Shown piece after piece: positions 1 through 11,650 of a stretch of DNA of 64,000 nt; within the stretch, counting starts at the first letter, position 1, and every line of letters starts with the position of its first letter. This stretch comes from Labia minor (Eukaryota; Arthropoda; Insecta; Dermaptera; Spongiphoridae). Under the pieces are notes generated by a model. The model saw nothing but the letters and a program-made list of their open reading frames with translations, searched no databases and was not told where the DNA came from. Position numbers and translations under genes: made by a program. The DNA lies in NCBI GenBank assembly GCA_963082975.1, contig OY720345.1, positions 57,084,528 through 57,148,527 of the forward strand, given 5' to 3'.

Positions 1-275
1 ATATAAAACGACCAATCCCTAGCAGAATTAAACAATCCAACCGGATTATATAATATTATCTAAGATTTTTATAAAAACCAAAAAATAATTGATCAATAAT
101 TTTAAATGAAGAAATATGATATTAGTAGAATATATTTAACTTTTTCTATATTTTTTTTTTAAAATAGAATATTGAATTATTTTTACAATTATCTTCTTTA
201 AATAAAATTTTAATAATTTATTTAATATAATATGTTTTTAAATTTTATTGGGTGTTTTTAATATATATATATATA
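1..275. other. AT-rich sequence, no feature seen
   Basis: No coding potential or recognisable repeat was found. A short TA run at about 261-279 abuts the element that follows. Confidence 0.5.
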
Positions 276-862
276 TATCTCGCCAGAGATAGTATTGCTA
301 TCACGAAAATTTTCGATGTTGAGTTTTTTATGTTTTTATACGTTTTGAAGGTCCCTGAGTCATTTTCACTAATGTTGAGAAAAATGTACATATGTGTGTA
401 TGTAGACAAGATTACGCAAAAATCAAATCCAGCTTTGAGCTAGTATCATGAAATTTGGTACACGGCATTATTCAAAATTTGTAGTTTTCTCTCAACTTTT
501 GAGAAATGTAGCTCAACCGGAAGAGGGTCATTACCTAACACGTTATCATTTTTTTTCCTCTAAACTGACCGTAAAAATAAAGATTTATGTTTGATAGTTT
601 TTCACATGAATAAAGTTTGTATAAAACTGCTATATATAGAATTTCAGCTTGATTGAATCGCTGAAAGTACCGGAATTAATTTTTTAACACGATGACACGC
701 CAGCAAGTGATGTGATGCCATCAACAAAGAGCCAAACAAGCACTTGTTTAATAAATAATATTTGGTAATTTTAATTTATCATTTAATGAATTAAATTTTA
801 TTTAAATATAATTTATGTTAATTAATCCAATTCAAATTTGCGAGATAGCCGAGTTTTTTAGT
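276..862 (+). mobile_element. HINE/DINE-1-like element, family A, copy 1
   Basis: The 5' end carries the palindrome TATCTCGCCAGAGATA and the subterminal repeat. The conserved core includes GAAATTTGGTACACGG, followed by CTCAACCGGAAGAGGGTCAT. The 3' subterminal repeat GCGAGATAG lies near 840-848. The 3' hairpin seen in sister copies (TGGAG-ATA-CTCCA) is deleted here. Sister copies are at 3296-4570, 39436-40000, 49250-49855 and 55557-56184. There is no coding capacity. The class assignment rests on structure: subterminal repeats, a GT-rich microsatellite and a terminal hairpin are hallmarks of Helentron-associated elements. Confidence 0.7.
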
Positions 863-1419
863 AAAACAATGAAATAAATTATCCACAACTGGATTTAATT
901 TAGATCGATGGTCGATGTTCAAAAGCTACAATTTACAAAATATCCAATTTTTTAAACAGCCACTAACATTTTTTTCAATATTATGGTATTTGATTAGGAG
1001 ATTAGGTATATTAGAATTATTTTATAATTTAAAATAAATAAACTGTTTTTAAACAAGACTAATGTCAATAATCAAATCGATCACTCAATTATACAGTGTA
1101 ATCTTAATTTTAGAAATGATTTAAAATGTTTAATAATGAAAAATTTAGTTAAACTTTTTAAAGTTTAAAAGGTTTAATTGTTAAAACATTAACTTAGAAT
1201 ATATTTAATTTTTATTTTGTATACTAAATATTTTTATCTTTGAATTCCATAGGGATGTGGAAGGAGTTTGAGAGTTTGAGTCACCGAATTAGTTTTAATT
1301 TAATCGATTAAACACGAATGTAGTTTATAAAACTCATAATAAAACCAGGTAAAGGTCTGGTATATAAATATAAAAAAGCTATTCCTAATATTAAATACTC
1401 TATCTATCCATCTCTGAGG
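863..1419. other. AT-rich intergenic sequence, nothing recognised
   Basis: No open frame, repeat family or regulatory motif could be supported here. Confidence 0.5.
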
Positions 1420-2400
1420 CTCTACAAAACTCGAAAGTTCTTTGCAGCAGCAACCATATTTCTCGAAATGCCCCTATCCATCCAACTCCATACTTTCTCC
1501 CATTTTTCTCAAGTCCCTTCCTACATTGTCCATCCACCACGTCCTTGGTCTCCCAGGCGGACGTTTACTAATCGGATTCACTATCAATATATTTTTCCCC
1601 AATTTTTCATCTGCCATCCCTACTTACGTGCCCTGCCTCTTCTCGTTTTTATAACCCTATGTCCGTAGATGCGTAGAGGTCATACAATTCCTCGTTATGC
1701 AGTCGCCGCAATTCTCTGGCTGCCCAGCCAAAACGTCGACGTCGATTAGAAGTCTAATTGACGTCTAGGGGATCTAGATACGCCTAGATCTAGATTACGT
1801 CTAGAAATTTCAATTTAGACGTCTAATCTAAATGCACATCTAGAAATATCAATTTAGACGTCTATATAGACATCTAGAAATTTTAATTTTCAGTAGTTAT
1901 ATTTCTAGACGTAATCTAATCTCCTAGACATCGATTAGACGTTCAGGCTGGGTTGCCTTATCTTTCTTTGGCTCATAATGCGAAGAATCCCATTTCCAAA
2001 TACTCTAATTCTACTCTCGTCTCCCAAGGTCATAGACCACGCCCCATGCTCGTATAACACAACCGGCAAAATAATCGTTTTATAAATTTCAATTTTTATC
2101 CACTTCATGATAACAGCTGTTACCCGATTGCAACCTCGATATTATCCTTTGTGATTATAAAACCTAAGTATTTAAACTTTTATAGGTTTTGTACGTGAAG
2201 ATTTTGTCTATTGATTTTAAACTTGTGATACTAAATATTTTGTCTTAATAGTATTAATTTCGATAAAAATCTCTGCGCCCTTTTTTATGCGCTTTTTATT
2301 GAAATTTTCTACATTTTCAAATTCTACGATTTTTATGTTAAGACTTTGTGTATTAATACTGTTCCTCTCTGCTACTAAATATTTTGTCTTATCACTATTA
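1420..2400 (-). mobile_element. Non-LTR retrotransposon remnant, 3' part of the RT ORF
   Basis: Read on the minus strand, decayed frames give segments typical of the C-terminal part of non-LTR reverse transcriptases: INSDKTKYLVAERN, KFKYLGFIITKDN, KIEIYKTIILPVVLYEHGAW, then RIRVFGNGILRIM and LRRLHNEELYDLYAS. Stops and frame changes show it is dead. The 5' part is missing, as is usual for target-primed insertions. A TIR element (1723-1952) interrupts it. Related pieces lie at 20495-21930, 30210-30775 and 37560-38025, all in the same orientation. Confidence 0.8.
1723..1952. mobile_element. Small TIR element (MITE) inserted in the non-LTR remnant
   Basis: It begins CCCAGCCAAAACGTC and ends with the complement of CCCAGCCTGAACGTC, giving imperfect 15-bp terminal repeats. 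The inside is built from repeated palindromic units such as TAGACGTCTA. It splits the retrotransposon reading between LHNEELYDLY and RVFGNGILR, so it is younger than that element. No clear target duplication was seen. The superfamily is not assigned. Confidence 0.65.
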
Positions 2401-2819
2401 ATATTCAATTTCTTTTGTTGCATTTGGGGACTAAACATTCACATTCTTAAGCAACCAATTTTTAACAATTTAATTGTTTAAAATTCTAACAAGATAAATA
2501 AAAAAATAATTTCTTATTATAGATATAAAAAATGTTAATCCACATTCTAATATTCGTTTCAACTTATTTATTTAATCGATACTCCCTCTATCACTAAGAT
2601 ATATATATATATAATATAATATCTATAAATTTATTTAAAATTCAATCCCTTAAATTCTATTAAATCATTTAATTATTTTAATTATTCTTTTAATAGTATG
2701 AGTAAACTAATATTATTTAAAAAAAAATAATTATTATAATAATAATTATTCATCAAGATTCATTTTGTTAAATATACTTTAATAATAATAGATAATAGAG
2801 AGAGATAATTTGTTTATTT

Positions 2820-2833
2820 GTTACCCAGGTAAC
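2820..2833. promoter_or_regulatory. X-box (RFX-binding site) upstream of the RIB43A-like gene
   Basis: The 14-mer GTTACCCAGGTAAC is a near-perfect inverted repeat matching the RFX X-box pattern (GTTNCC, two-base spacer, GGNAAC). Its last base is 64 bp upstream of the proposed ATG at 2898. RFX factors drive ciliary genes across animals, and the downstream gene encodes a ciliary microtubule protein. The motif is seen directly; its function is inferred. Confidence 0.7.
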
Positions 2834-2897
2834 AGCCATTCTTGATTTCTAGAAGTTCCTTTCATTAAATCGCATATTTTCGAAAATAAGAATCAAA

Positions 2898-5800
2898 ATG
2901 CTTTGCCTCCCTAAAGATCGAAGAGAAATAGATACTATTGAACGTCGTCGACGAATTGAGGAAGAAAGAAAACCAAGAATATTTAATGCACGACAAAGAA
3001 AGATTGGGGTATTTATATACTTTATCTAACTTAGTACATTATTTTAATTTGATTATTATTAATTCATTCAATTATTTTCATTTCAATTGATTTCATAAGA
3101 TTGATAGAGAAGCTATTGAACGTCAAATTAAAGAAAAACAAATATTAATTGGGGAACAAAAATCGATTGATGATGCATTTGAAAAACAAAGAATCAATGA
3201 GGACCGAATTTGTATTCTTTTGGAAAAACAGGTATAAATAATTTATATCTAATATATACTTATAGCTTTTAATATATTAATAAAAAATACAGTGGAATGT
3301 TGCGATCACGAAAATTTTCGATGTTGAGGTTTTGATGTTTTTATACGTTTTGAAGGTCCCTGAGTTATTTTCACTAATAAGGTTAAGAAAAATGTATGTA
3401 TGTATGTGTGTGTGTGTGTGTACACAAGATTAAGCAAAAACGGTTTGAGCTAGAAAAATGAAATTTGCTTCACGGGCATTATTCAAAATTCGTAGTTTTC
3501 TATCAACTTTTGAGAAATGTAGCTCATTCACCACGTTTTCATTTTTTTTTCCTCTAAACTGTCGGTAAAAATAAAGATATATACCTATATGATAGTTTCT
3601 CACATGATTAAAAATTGCATAAAACTGCTATATATAGAATTAAGAAGACGCCAATGGGTGATCTAGCCTCGCTGTCTCACATTCACATGGTCCCGGGTTC
3701 AAGTCCCGGGCCTGGCAAGGGAATATCTCTAGCTGTGGTCTATGGGACGGAGTCAACCCACCATCCGGGATCAACATTGGGGAATAGCTACTTGATAAAA
3801 AGTAGCGCCTCCGATCAAGAAAATCAAGGTAAAGGTTGAGAGGACCCGTTCTACTGATCATAGGACACCTCTTGATATAACCGACTTGATAGGCGTTGTC
3901 TTTGCGTAGGACGTACAAAAGTCAGAGGTTTTTTTTTATATAGAATTTCAGCTGAAAGTATCTGAATTAATTTTTTTTATCACGTTGCCAGCACGTGACT
4001 TGGTGCCATCAACAAAGATCCAAACACCCGCTGGTTTAATAAATATTATTTATTAATTTTAATTTATAATTTATTATGGGAGGCAGGGTAGCCGAGAGCG
4101 TAGGATACCAACTTTCCACGCAAGAAGTCGGAGTTCGATTCCAACTAAGAACAAAAATTTTCAATTTAATTTAACATCAGCTGCCTCCACAGCCTCAAAA
4201 ATTGGAATGATTAACACATTGACGACACGGCAACGAACCTATTACGGCAAATGGGTTAAGATTCGCCGTAAAAATGGAACGAACACGTAGGAAGAGCCAA
4301 CGCGGAAGGGCTCTTGAGAATATAGCCCGGGATGGAAGGCCAGCAACACAAGAGACCAAGCCACCGAAAAAATGGGCTGACTGCTGGGCGTACTCTTCCC
4401 AAAAAAGACCTGAGGATAGTGAAGAAGAACAGGCCTTAGGCCTATAATAGAAGAAGAAGAAGAAGAAGAAGAATTTATTATGAATTAAATTTAATTTAAA
4501 TATAATATATGTTAATTAATCCAATTCAAATTTGCGAGATAGTCGAGTGGAGATACTCCAGATTTTTTCAATATCAATAACATTTTAAACAGGCCTAATT
4601 ATTAAATAGATTTTTACGTTATCATTTGGTTGTGTAAGCGTATGAATATTTAATTAATATTATTATATTAAAATGAAGAAATTTTCTCATGTAAAAAAAT
4701 GAAATTTTATATATATATATATAGTGTTTTTAATTTAATGTCTTATGAAAATATAAATAATAAAAATATTAATCCATAAAGGTCAATATATTAATCATTA
4801 TTAAGTACTTAATGATTATTTCTGAAATTTTCAAAACAAAAAAAAATTGTATTTATTATTACATTTATATTATATTATAATTATATTTTATATTTAATAT
4901 TAAATTTATAAATCATAATATTATCTATATTTTATACTAATTACAACTTTTCATTTTAATTTATTTTATTAAAAGGATAACAACATTTTCAGGTGGAAGA
5001 GGAGAAGAGAAGGAAGCTGATTGAATTAAATGAATTTCGAAATGTATACCAACGATCAGAAGGTCGACGGGAATTTGATCTCAATGATCCTAATATTCTA
5101 AAAAAAATGCTCCCTGCTAGAATAAATGACGATGACCCGAGACTTGGAATTTCATCCGCTCAAAAGTAAATAAACTTATTATAAGAAAAAAAAATATTCT
5201 TTTGTTTCTAAATATTTATTTGAAAATATTAGTTATAAATACTTACGTATTAAAGCCATAGCAGCAGAAGTGATTATGCATAATTCCCCAAAAAATGGAT
5301 AATCCAAACTCTTATTGGAAAATGTGTTAAAAGTTCATAACTTTAATATTATATGCCAATCTTCTGTTGCTGAAGGCTGGTGGTGGTTTTAGGCTAATAA
5401 AGATTCTTCTCTTGATCTACACCTAACATTTTGGCGACAAATTAGTTAATAAAACAGTTTATTTAAAAACAAAGTAGTCAGTCGGATTTCTGCTGCGGTT
5501 AATACGAAAGTACCTAATTATCTAATATTATTATTGGATACTATCCTGTGAGACCACCTTGGGCACTTGCTGTAACGTAGAGAGGTGCTCATCCCCCTGT
5601 AACGCCGAAGTGATAAATAGTATTAAAAATATTTAGTAGTATTTTATTTGTATCAATTTATTTATTTATATCATTTTATTTTGTTTTTCGTCATTATTTT
5701 TTAATTTATTCACTAAATTAATTATGTACTAAATTGTTTATGATATAATGAGATATAATGATCCTAAAAATTCATTTTATTATTTATTATATTTATTTTA

Positions 5801-8800
5801 TATCTTTTACTACATTTTGACCAATAATGTATAATGAAATGTTAGAAAATATAAAGAAAGAGAAATGAACATGCTTTTGTTTGTTCTATATGCATTTCTA
5901 TTTATCTATCTACAAATCGTTTGGAGATATTAATTTAATCATGTAATATTATTGAATGAGAATTTTTACAGATATAAATAAAACGAAACCTATATTAAAA
6001 TTAAAAATATCCTGAATCCTTTTTATATAGGAAACGCATTCTCCTTGGTAAAGCTTTTTTAAGCTTAACATAAGTTTTTAAAAATTAATTTCTGGATATT
6101 TTGATTAGATACTGATAAAATTTATAGACTATGTTTAAATAAGAGTATATAAAAAGATTATGGTAAAATTTTATTATAATCGGTTCAGCCAATTTTGAGT
6201 TTAGAATTATAATTTTTTTGGACAGAGACAAGCAGACAGACAAAAATTTTAGTCATATTTGGATTCTTCAGGTCATGAAACGTAAAGATATGCAAAAAAT
6301 TTTAAATTCTGAATAATGGGTAGAAAAAACCTTTATATATATATAAACAGAGAGATAAAGAGAGAGAAAATAATAATTTAACATATTTAATTATTACAAA
6401 TAACTTTCATTTGAATCCAAGATTACTTGTTTTAAGGTTCTATAAATAAAAAAAAATGTTTTTTTAAAGAATGATCTGTGCGTGTGTGATAGTTTAGAGT
6501 TTAGAGCATTATAATGCTCTAAAAATGAAATTTTGTATTTAAGGTGGGTATCTCTCTGTTTTTTACAGACCGACGATAGTATTGTACGAGGTATTGTTTT
6601 CACACCAAATTTCACATGTGGAGATTTTTACATATCTCCACGAATTATGCATTTTCTAAACAGAAAAAAGTATATTTAGCATGATGTCTGTCCGTCCGTA
6701 TAGATGTGTACAGCCTGAACGGCTCAACGGATTTTAATAATATTTGGTATATTTACATATTGCAACAGTACCATGAATTCATCAATTTTTGGTGTATATC
6801 CGGAAACCGGAAGTGGTAGTATTAGCGATCGACGATAGGAAGGGAAGGGTTATTTTCGCACCAAATTTCACATAAGTAGATTTTTTACATATCACCACGA
6901 ATCATGCACTTTGTATTGGTTTTATTCTCGAGAAAAATCATATTTATTAGTTTTTTCTTAATTTACAATTATATGACGTCATCCAGCCATTCATGACGTC
7001 ACAGCCTGGTCTTATATATTATAAATAAAATAAAATTAAAAATATTTATGTTCTATCCATATCTGTTTTTTATTACATTAATAGATATATTAAAATTATT
7101 TGAAATTGTTTCTGTAGCTGGAAATTAATTTACTTCAAACCGTCGGTCGGTTCGGACCTGGCCACAGGTCAACTTATTTTTTTTATAAGAAAAAGTTTTA
7201 AAATCTATTCGTCGGAATGTGAATAATGAAGTAAAATATATGATTATAGATGATCTTCCCTTAGAAATTAAATAAATATTTTTTATATTATTTTTTGGAA
7301 TTTGAAAAATTTAAATATTATACGAATTAATTATGATTATATAATTACAGACTAATATTTTTTTATTTAGTAAACAGTAGTAATTCCGTTTTTTGAATGA
7401 TAAATATTTGTACTTATTAATTTTCTTTATATATTATGATACTTTATAATGTTTTTTATAGATTTATTGGAGAAGACATATCAGGTAGTCAACGACGACA
7501 TATACAACGGGAACAAATTCGTTGCTGGCTTGAACAACAAATTGATGAACGGCAAAATGCCGAAAAATTGAGAATAAAAGCAGAACAAGAATATTCAGCC
7601 TCACTGATTGCTCGAGATCAAAGGGCTTGTGAATTAGAGAAATTAGAACAATCATGCAAACATAAAATGCAAGAAGTAAGAATTATTTTTTAAATTTAAT
7701 TTTTTTTTTTAAAGCAAATTTACAAGGAGAATAATTATTTTAATTATTTCCAAAAATGATCAGTTTAAGTCATTTTATTAAACATATATATTTATAATGA
7801 TTTATAATATTATATATTATTAATTTTAAAGGAATTATATAATGAATGAAATAAGAGTTTATAAAAATATTGTATTTTAAAAAATGTTAAATTGAATAAA
7901 TTAAAAAAAAATCTAAAAAGATGAATGCCACAGTGGAAAATCAATATTACAATGTAATCCAGATTATATATAAATTTTGAAGATATATATATATATATTT
8001 ATTTTTTCTCAATAAATTAAATTTAATATTTTAGTAAAAGCACTAATCGATATTGATTTTTAAATAATTCTCTTTTTTTTTGTTTAAGATATAAATAATA
8101 ATTTTAACACTTATTCCTACATATTCCTGAATATAAAATTGTTAGTTTTAATACTTTGTAGTAAGGTTGCATTGAGAGATTAATTCCCCCGATTCTTAAG
8201 GAATAAAGGACCTAACAATAATTTATTTATTTAATCTTAATTTTATTTTTTTTAAAATAATCTCGCATGACCCATTTATGTTTGAATAAATTTTTAGGCT
8301 ATTCTTCATTATAATCAAGCCCTCGCAGAAGAACAAGCTCACCAAAAACATCTTGATTCAGTAAGAGAATCAGAAGATAATCAAGCTGAAATTTATAATA
8401 ATGTAACTGGTGATTTATTGACAGAAAATCCTGATGTTGCAAAAAGTAATCTTGGCTCTGGCAGGTGAATAATTATAATCATAACTTTATTTATGTATTT
8501 TTATATATAATTTTCAATTTTTTTAGATGTATAGGCTTTATGTATAAAGGAATGAATGCTCAAGAACTAGCAGAATATTATAATGAGCAAAAGAAACAAA
8601 GGGAATTAAAAATCGTAAATATAAATAAATTTATAAATTTTATTATACTATTATCTTTATTATTCTTAAAAACTATTACAATATTAAATTAAAATTAATT
8701 AAATTTATTTATAATTTTTTTTTATATTGTAAAAATATAGACATTCTAAAAAGGTATTGAATATAAAATTGTTGTTAATAGATACAAAAAGAAGAAGAGA

Positions 8801-9109
8801 AGAGACTTGAAAAAGAATGGGAAAAACTTGCAATAGGGTTTGATGAGCATATTGTATTAAGAGAAACTGAACAAAAGAGAAAGCAAAGGTATTGATTAAA
8901 TATTATTTTCATTAAGCTAATATAATATTTAATAATGAAATAATCTAATTAATAAATATCATTTTAGAGAAATAGCTAAAGAAGTAATGGAAGAAAATAG
9001 AAGATTAGCCGAAGAACAACGTGCACGGAAATGTTATTATGAAAAAATTATTTATACAAATTCACCTACTGCTGCATTTTATGATCAGTTTAATACTTCA
9101 ACTCGTTAA
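2898..9109 (+). CDS. RIBC2: RIB43A-like ciliary microtubule inner protein
   Basis: Exons: 2898-3008, 3100-3231, 4993-5165, 7462-7675, 8298-8464, 8527-8614, 8782-8888, 8968-9109. These join in frame to 377 residues, close to the length of vertebrate RIBC2. The protein is largely charged coiled coil. Family landmarks are REFDLNDPN near the middle, KFIGED, TGDLLTENP, GFMYKGMNAQEL and the C-terminus YTNSPTAAFYDQFNTSTR. RIB43A proteins lie inside ciliary doublet microtubules (protofilament ribbon) and stabilise motile axonemes. All junctions are GT-AG. Introns 2 and 3 carry HINE insertions, and intron 2 also carries two SINEs. A palindromic X-box sits just upstream. The gene converges on HDAC11, with 185 bp between stop codons. 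RIBC1 versus RIBC2 cannot be separated firmly. Confidence 0.93.
3642..3936 (+). mobile_element. tRNA-headed SINE (type a) with 11-bp target duplication
   Basis: It is flanked by direct repeats of TATATAGAATT (3631-3641 and 3937-3947). A strong RNA polymerase III B box, GGTTCAAGTCC, sits in a GTCCCGGG-bounded arm near 3692-3710. The A box is poor. The element ends in a T-run. A diverged reverse copy is at about 19700-19950. The 74- and 92-residue open frames across it are not genes. Confidence 0.8.
4079..4471 (+). mobile_element. tRNA-headed SINE (type b) with (GAA)n tail and 11-bp target duplication
   Basis: It is flanked by AATTTATTATG at 4068-4078 and 4472-4482. The head has an A-box-like TAGCCGAGAGCG and a B box AGTTCGATTCC, and the body ends CCTTAGGCCTATAATAG followed by GAA repeats. 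The tail resembles the 3' ends of some insect non-LTR elements, which could mean shared mobilisation machinery; that part is inference. Confidence 0.8.
5990..6300 (-). repeat. Possible fragment of another HINE-like core
   Basis: It contains ATAATCGGTTCAGCC next to GACAGAGACAAGCAGACAGA, an order that resembles the core-plus-short-repeat layout of families A-C. The ends were not found and no second copy was seen in the window. Confidence 0.3.
6562..7177 (+). mobile_element. HINE/DINE-1-like element, family B, copy 1
   Basis: It lies in RIB43A intron 3. The 5' subterminal repeat is GACCGACGATAG and the 3' repeat is CCGTCGGTCGGTT. After that comes the hairpin GACCTG-GCCA-CAGGTC and the end AACTTATT. 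Inside are a short CCGT tract, the core ATTTTAATAATATTTGGTAT (mutated here), CCGGAAACCGGAAGTGGTAG, and paired TGACGTCA-like sites near 6973-7005. Non-coding. Confidence 0.8.
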
Positions 9110-9294
9110 TTAGACCAATGAATTTTAAAAAGAAAAATTAATGATTTTTTTATGTATGATATATGTGGGTTTATTTCAAAATTAATACAATTATTTTATG
9201 ACTTTGAGTATTAACTCGCTTATGTTAAATGGGTTTGGTAAGTCTTTATAATGGAATTTATATTTTAAGATAGATATTATTCATGCTTCTTATT

Positions 9295-11203
9295 TTAAAA
9301 CGTAGGTCCAGAAATTAAACCTAGATCAACTAAGTTAATAATTGAATCTGCAATTATTTTTGCAGATTTTTTAGAATATCCTCCACTAGTAAGCATAACA
9401 ATTGGGATTCGTCTTTCTCTTGCTTTCATAAAAACCAATTCATCTCTTCTAATTACTCCCTAAAACAATAATAAAATATATTAAAATTTTTATTTTACTT
9501 TCACAAGTAATTTTGCGCATTAATTAAATTAAAAAAATATATCCTTATGAGAAATATAAAAAAATAAAAAGTTAAAAATTTTTAAATATAATTTATATTA
9601 TAATTCATTTAAACTCTTGAAAAGGGTTGCTTTTAATAGATTATATATCTATTAAATTTTGTATTCTTTCTGAGAATGAGTAAATTTTTCTATTGGAAAA
9701 AATAAGTTTTTAGCTTAGTTGTCTATTAATCTATAAATAATTTTCGCTGTTTGTTTTAGAAAGTTTTAATCATTTTGAGAAATAAATAACCATTAATAAT
9801 ATTATTATTATTATAAATTTGAATATGTGTGTGTGATCTTTATTTTATTTAATAATATTTAAAGCTTACAAATAAATGACATCACCTTTATATTGTTTTT
9901 AAATAAATATATTATAATTATTATTTTTGAAGTAAAAAAATAAATAATTTTTTTAAAATTAATATAAAAATAAAAATAATAACAGATTAATATTTAATTG
10001 TATTAAATGAAATAAAATTACTTCAGGTGAAATATCCATGAGCCCAAGAATATCGCCTTTAAGTATGTCAGTGCCTGCATTGTATACGATTAAATCTGGG
10101 TGAAATTCTCTCAATCCTTCTTCAAGCATGCTAATTAAATATTTTATTTTAAAAAAATGTCGATTAATTTAAATTAATTTTAATAAGAAACCTTTCTACA
10201 ATTTCAAGGTATTCTTCATCTTGTACATGGAAAGGCATTTCATATCCTTTATTTATTCGTTTTTTAGCTATTTTGTCATTAGGATAAATTCCTCCATTAT
10301 ATATATCTATTATATATACATTAGATATATTAATAAAATCTCTTTCATGGCCGTTTCCCTAGAATTGTGGTTTAAAATAATTTTTCATTATTTTATAAAA
10401 AAAAATATGTATAACCTGATGTGCATCTAAATCAACTATCATTGCTTTTTTTATTTGACAAATTTCATCATTTAGTAGAAATGTTATTAACAATGTTATG
10501 TCTGCATAAGGACAAAATCCCCCTCCTTTATCTGCACGACAATGGTGAAAGCCCCCTCCTATATTTATAGACCATCCTCTTTGAATTGCTAATTTTCCTG
10601 CTAAAATACTACCTCCAACTTGATACCTAAAACAAATTAATTTATAAGTTCAAATCTTTTACTAATAATTTAGTAAATTAATTATTACCTCATTGGTTTC
10701 AAATAACAAGACTGAACAATAGAATTTGGAAGACAAGCTAATAATGGAATTTCAGCAATTAATGCGACATTCCAGCTCCACTAAAATTTTGATAACTGAG
10801 TTCTTTTAGAAAAATGAGATATCAAAGAATTTTACTCACTCTTAGAGAATTAAGATATCTTTGGGTATGAACAACTTTTAAGTCATCTTTGGAGGCCTTG
10901 TTAGGCTTTACAATATTTGTTTCTATAATTAAGTTTTTATCTTTAAGAATCTAAAATAATTTCTCTTATCAATAAATTAGTGTTTTCAAAAATATAATTC
11001 AATCACCAATAAACCTTAAAAATATGCTTCCATTTTGATGCATCAAAGGGATGCAGCTTTTCAATTCCCATAAAATGAACATTATATTCATTTCTATATA
11101 TAATTGGCCATTTATCCCTTTCTACATTGATATATAGTTGGGTTTGTTTAATTTCATTAACAGGGGTAACAGCTGATCGTTTTTTATTTATCCAGCCTCC
11201 CAT
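9295..11203 (-). CDS. HDAC11: Histone deacetylase 11 (class IV; acyl-lysine hydrolase)
   Basis: Exons in coding order: 11203-11015, 10950-10840, 10780-10689, 10626-10416, 10358-10192, 10130-10022, 9459-9295. They join to 347 residues, like animal HDAC11. Landmarks: YNVHFMGIEKLHPFDASKW near the N-terminus, GGGFHHC with the active-site histidine pair at 158-159, DLDAHQGNGHERD with zinc ligands Asp198 and His200, YNAGTD with the third ligand Asp278, and SGGY with Tyr321. HDAC11 is a zinc enzyme that removes acetyl and, more efficiently, long-chain acyl groups from lysine. All key residues are intact. An AATAAA on the minus strand lies at 9175-9170. The gene is head-to-head with CCT2. Confidence 0.97.
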
Positions 11204-11650
11204 TATCTAAAATTTTCAAAATATATATTATAATTTCAAATATAAGTTAAATGAATTATGCTAAATATCTGATAAAGTGTATGTTTTTTATGACATTTTT
11301 ATTTTTACTACTTCATAATTTCAAAAAAGGCGCAAGTGTCAAGAAATCTAAAAAAAATTGAAATTATAAAAACATTAAGATATAATTTTTATAAGTTTAC
11401 CCTTTCTAGAAAATTGATAAAAATAAATTTTGAAAATAATTTTTTAAATAAAATTATCTTAATCCATAATGCTTTGTCTTAAAAGTTCAGTGCTACCAAT
11501 TCTTCAACAATCTCCATTTTGGATGAATTAGGATTGAAAGCATTTTCATTCAAACAAATATAAATTGATAACATTAATTTATTTCAAAAAGAACAATCAT
11601 TATTTATCAAAATTAAATTATCTTTTTATTTGAGTTCTTCAGAATAAAAA
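11204..11650. promoter_or_regulatory. Shared upstream region of HDAC11 and CCT2
   Basis: The two genes diverge, with 447 bp between their start codons. The region must hold both promoters, and the arrangement allows a bidirectional promoter. No TATA box or factor site stands out from the AT-rich background. Confidence 0.5.

Larger units (their letters stand above)
3296..4570 (+). mobile_element. Family A HINE, copy 2, split by two SINEs
   Basis: It lies in RIB43A intron 2. The 5' tip is missing: the homology starts at TTGCGATCACGAAAATTTTC. A (GT)n tract is at about 3403-3420. The 3' end carries GCGAGATAG and the hairpin TGGAG-ATA-CTCCA at about 4549-4561, followed by a T-run. Two SINEs (3642-3936 and 4079-4471) are inserted in it and are therefore younger. 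Confidence 0.75.

Noticed and set aside
3615-3918. Open frames on both strands (74 and 92 residues)
   Set aside because: They fall in a tRNA-headed SINE with an 11-bp target duplication.
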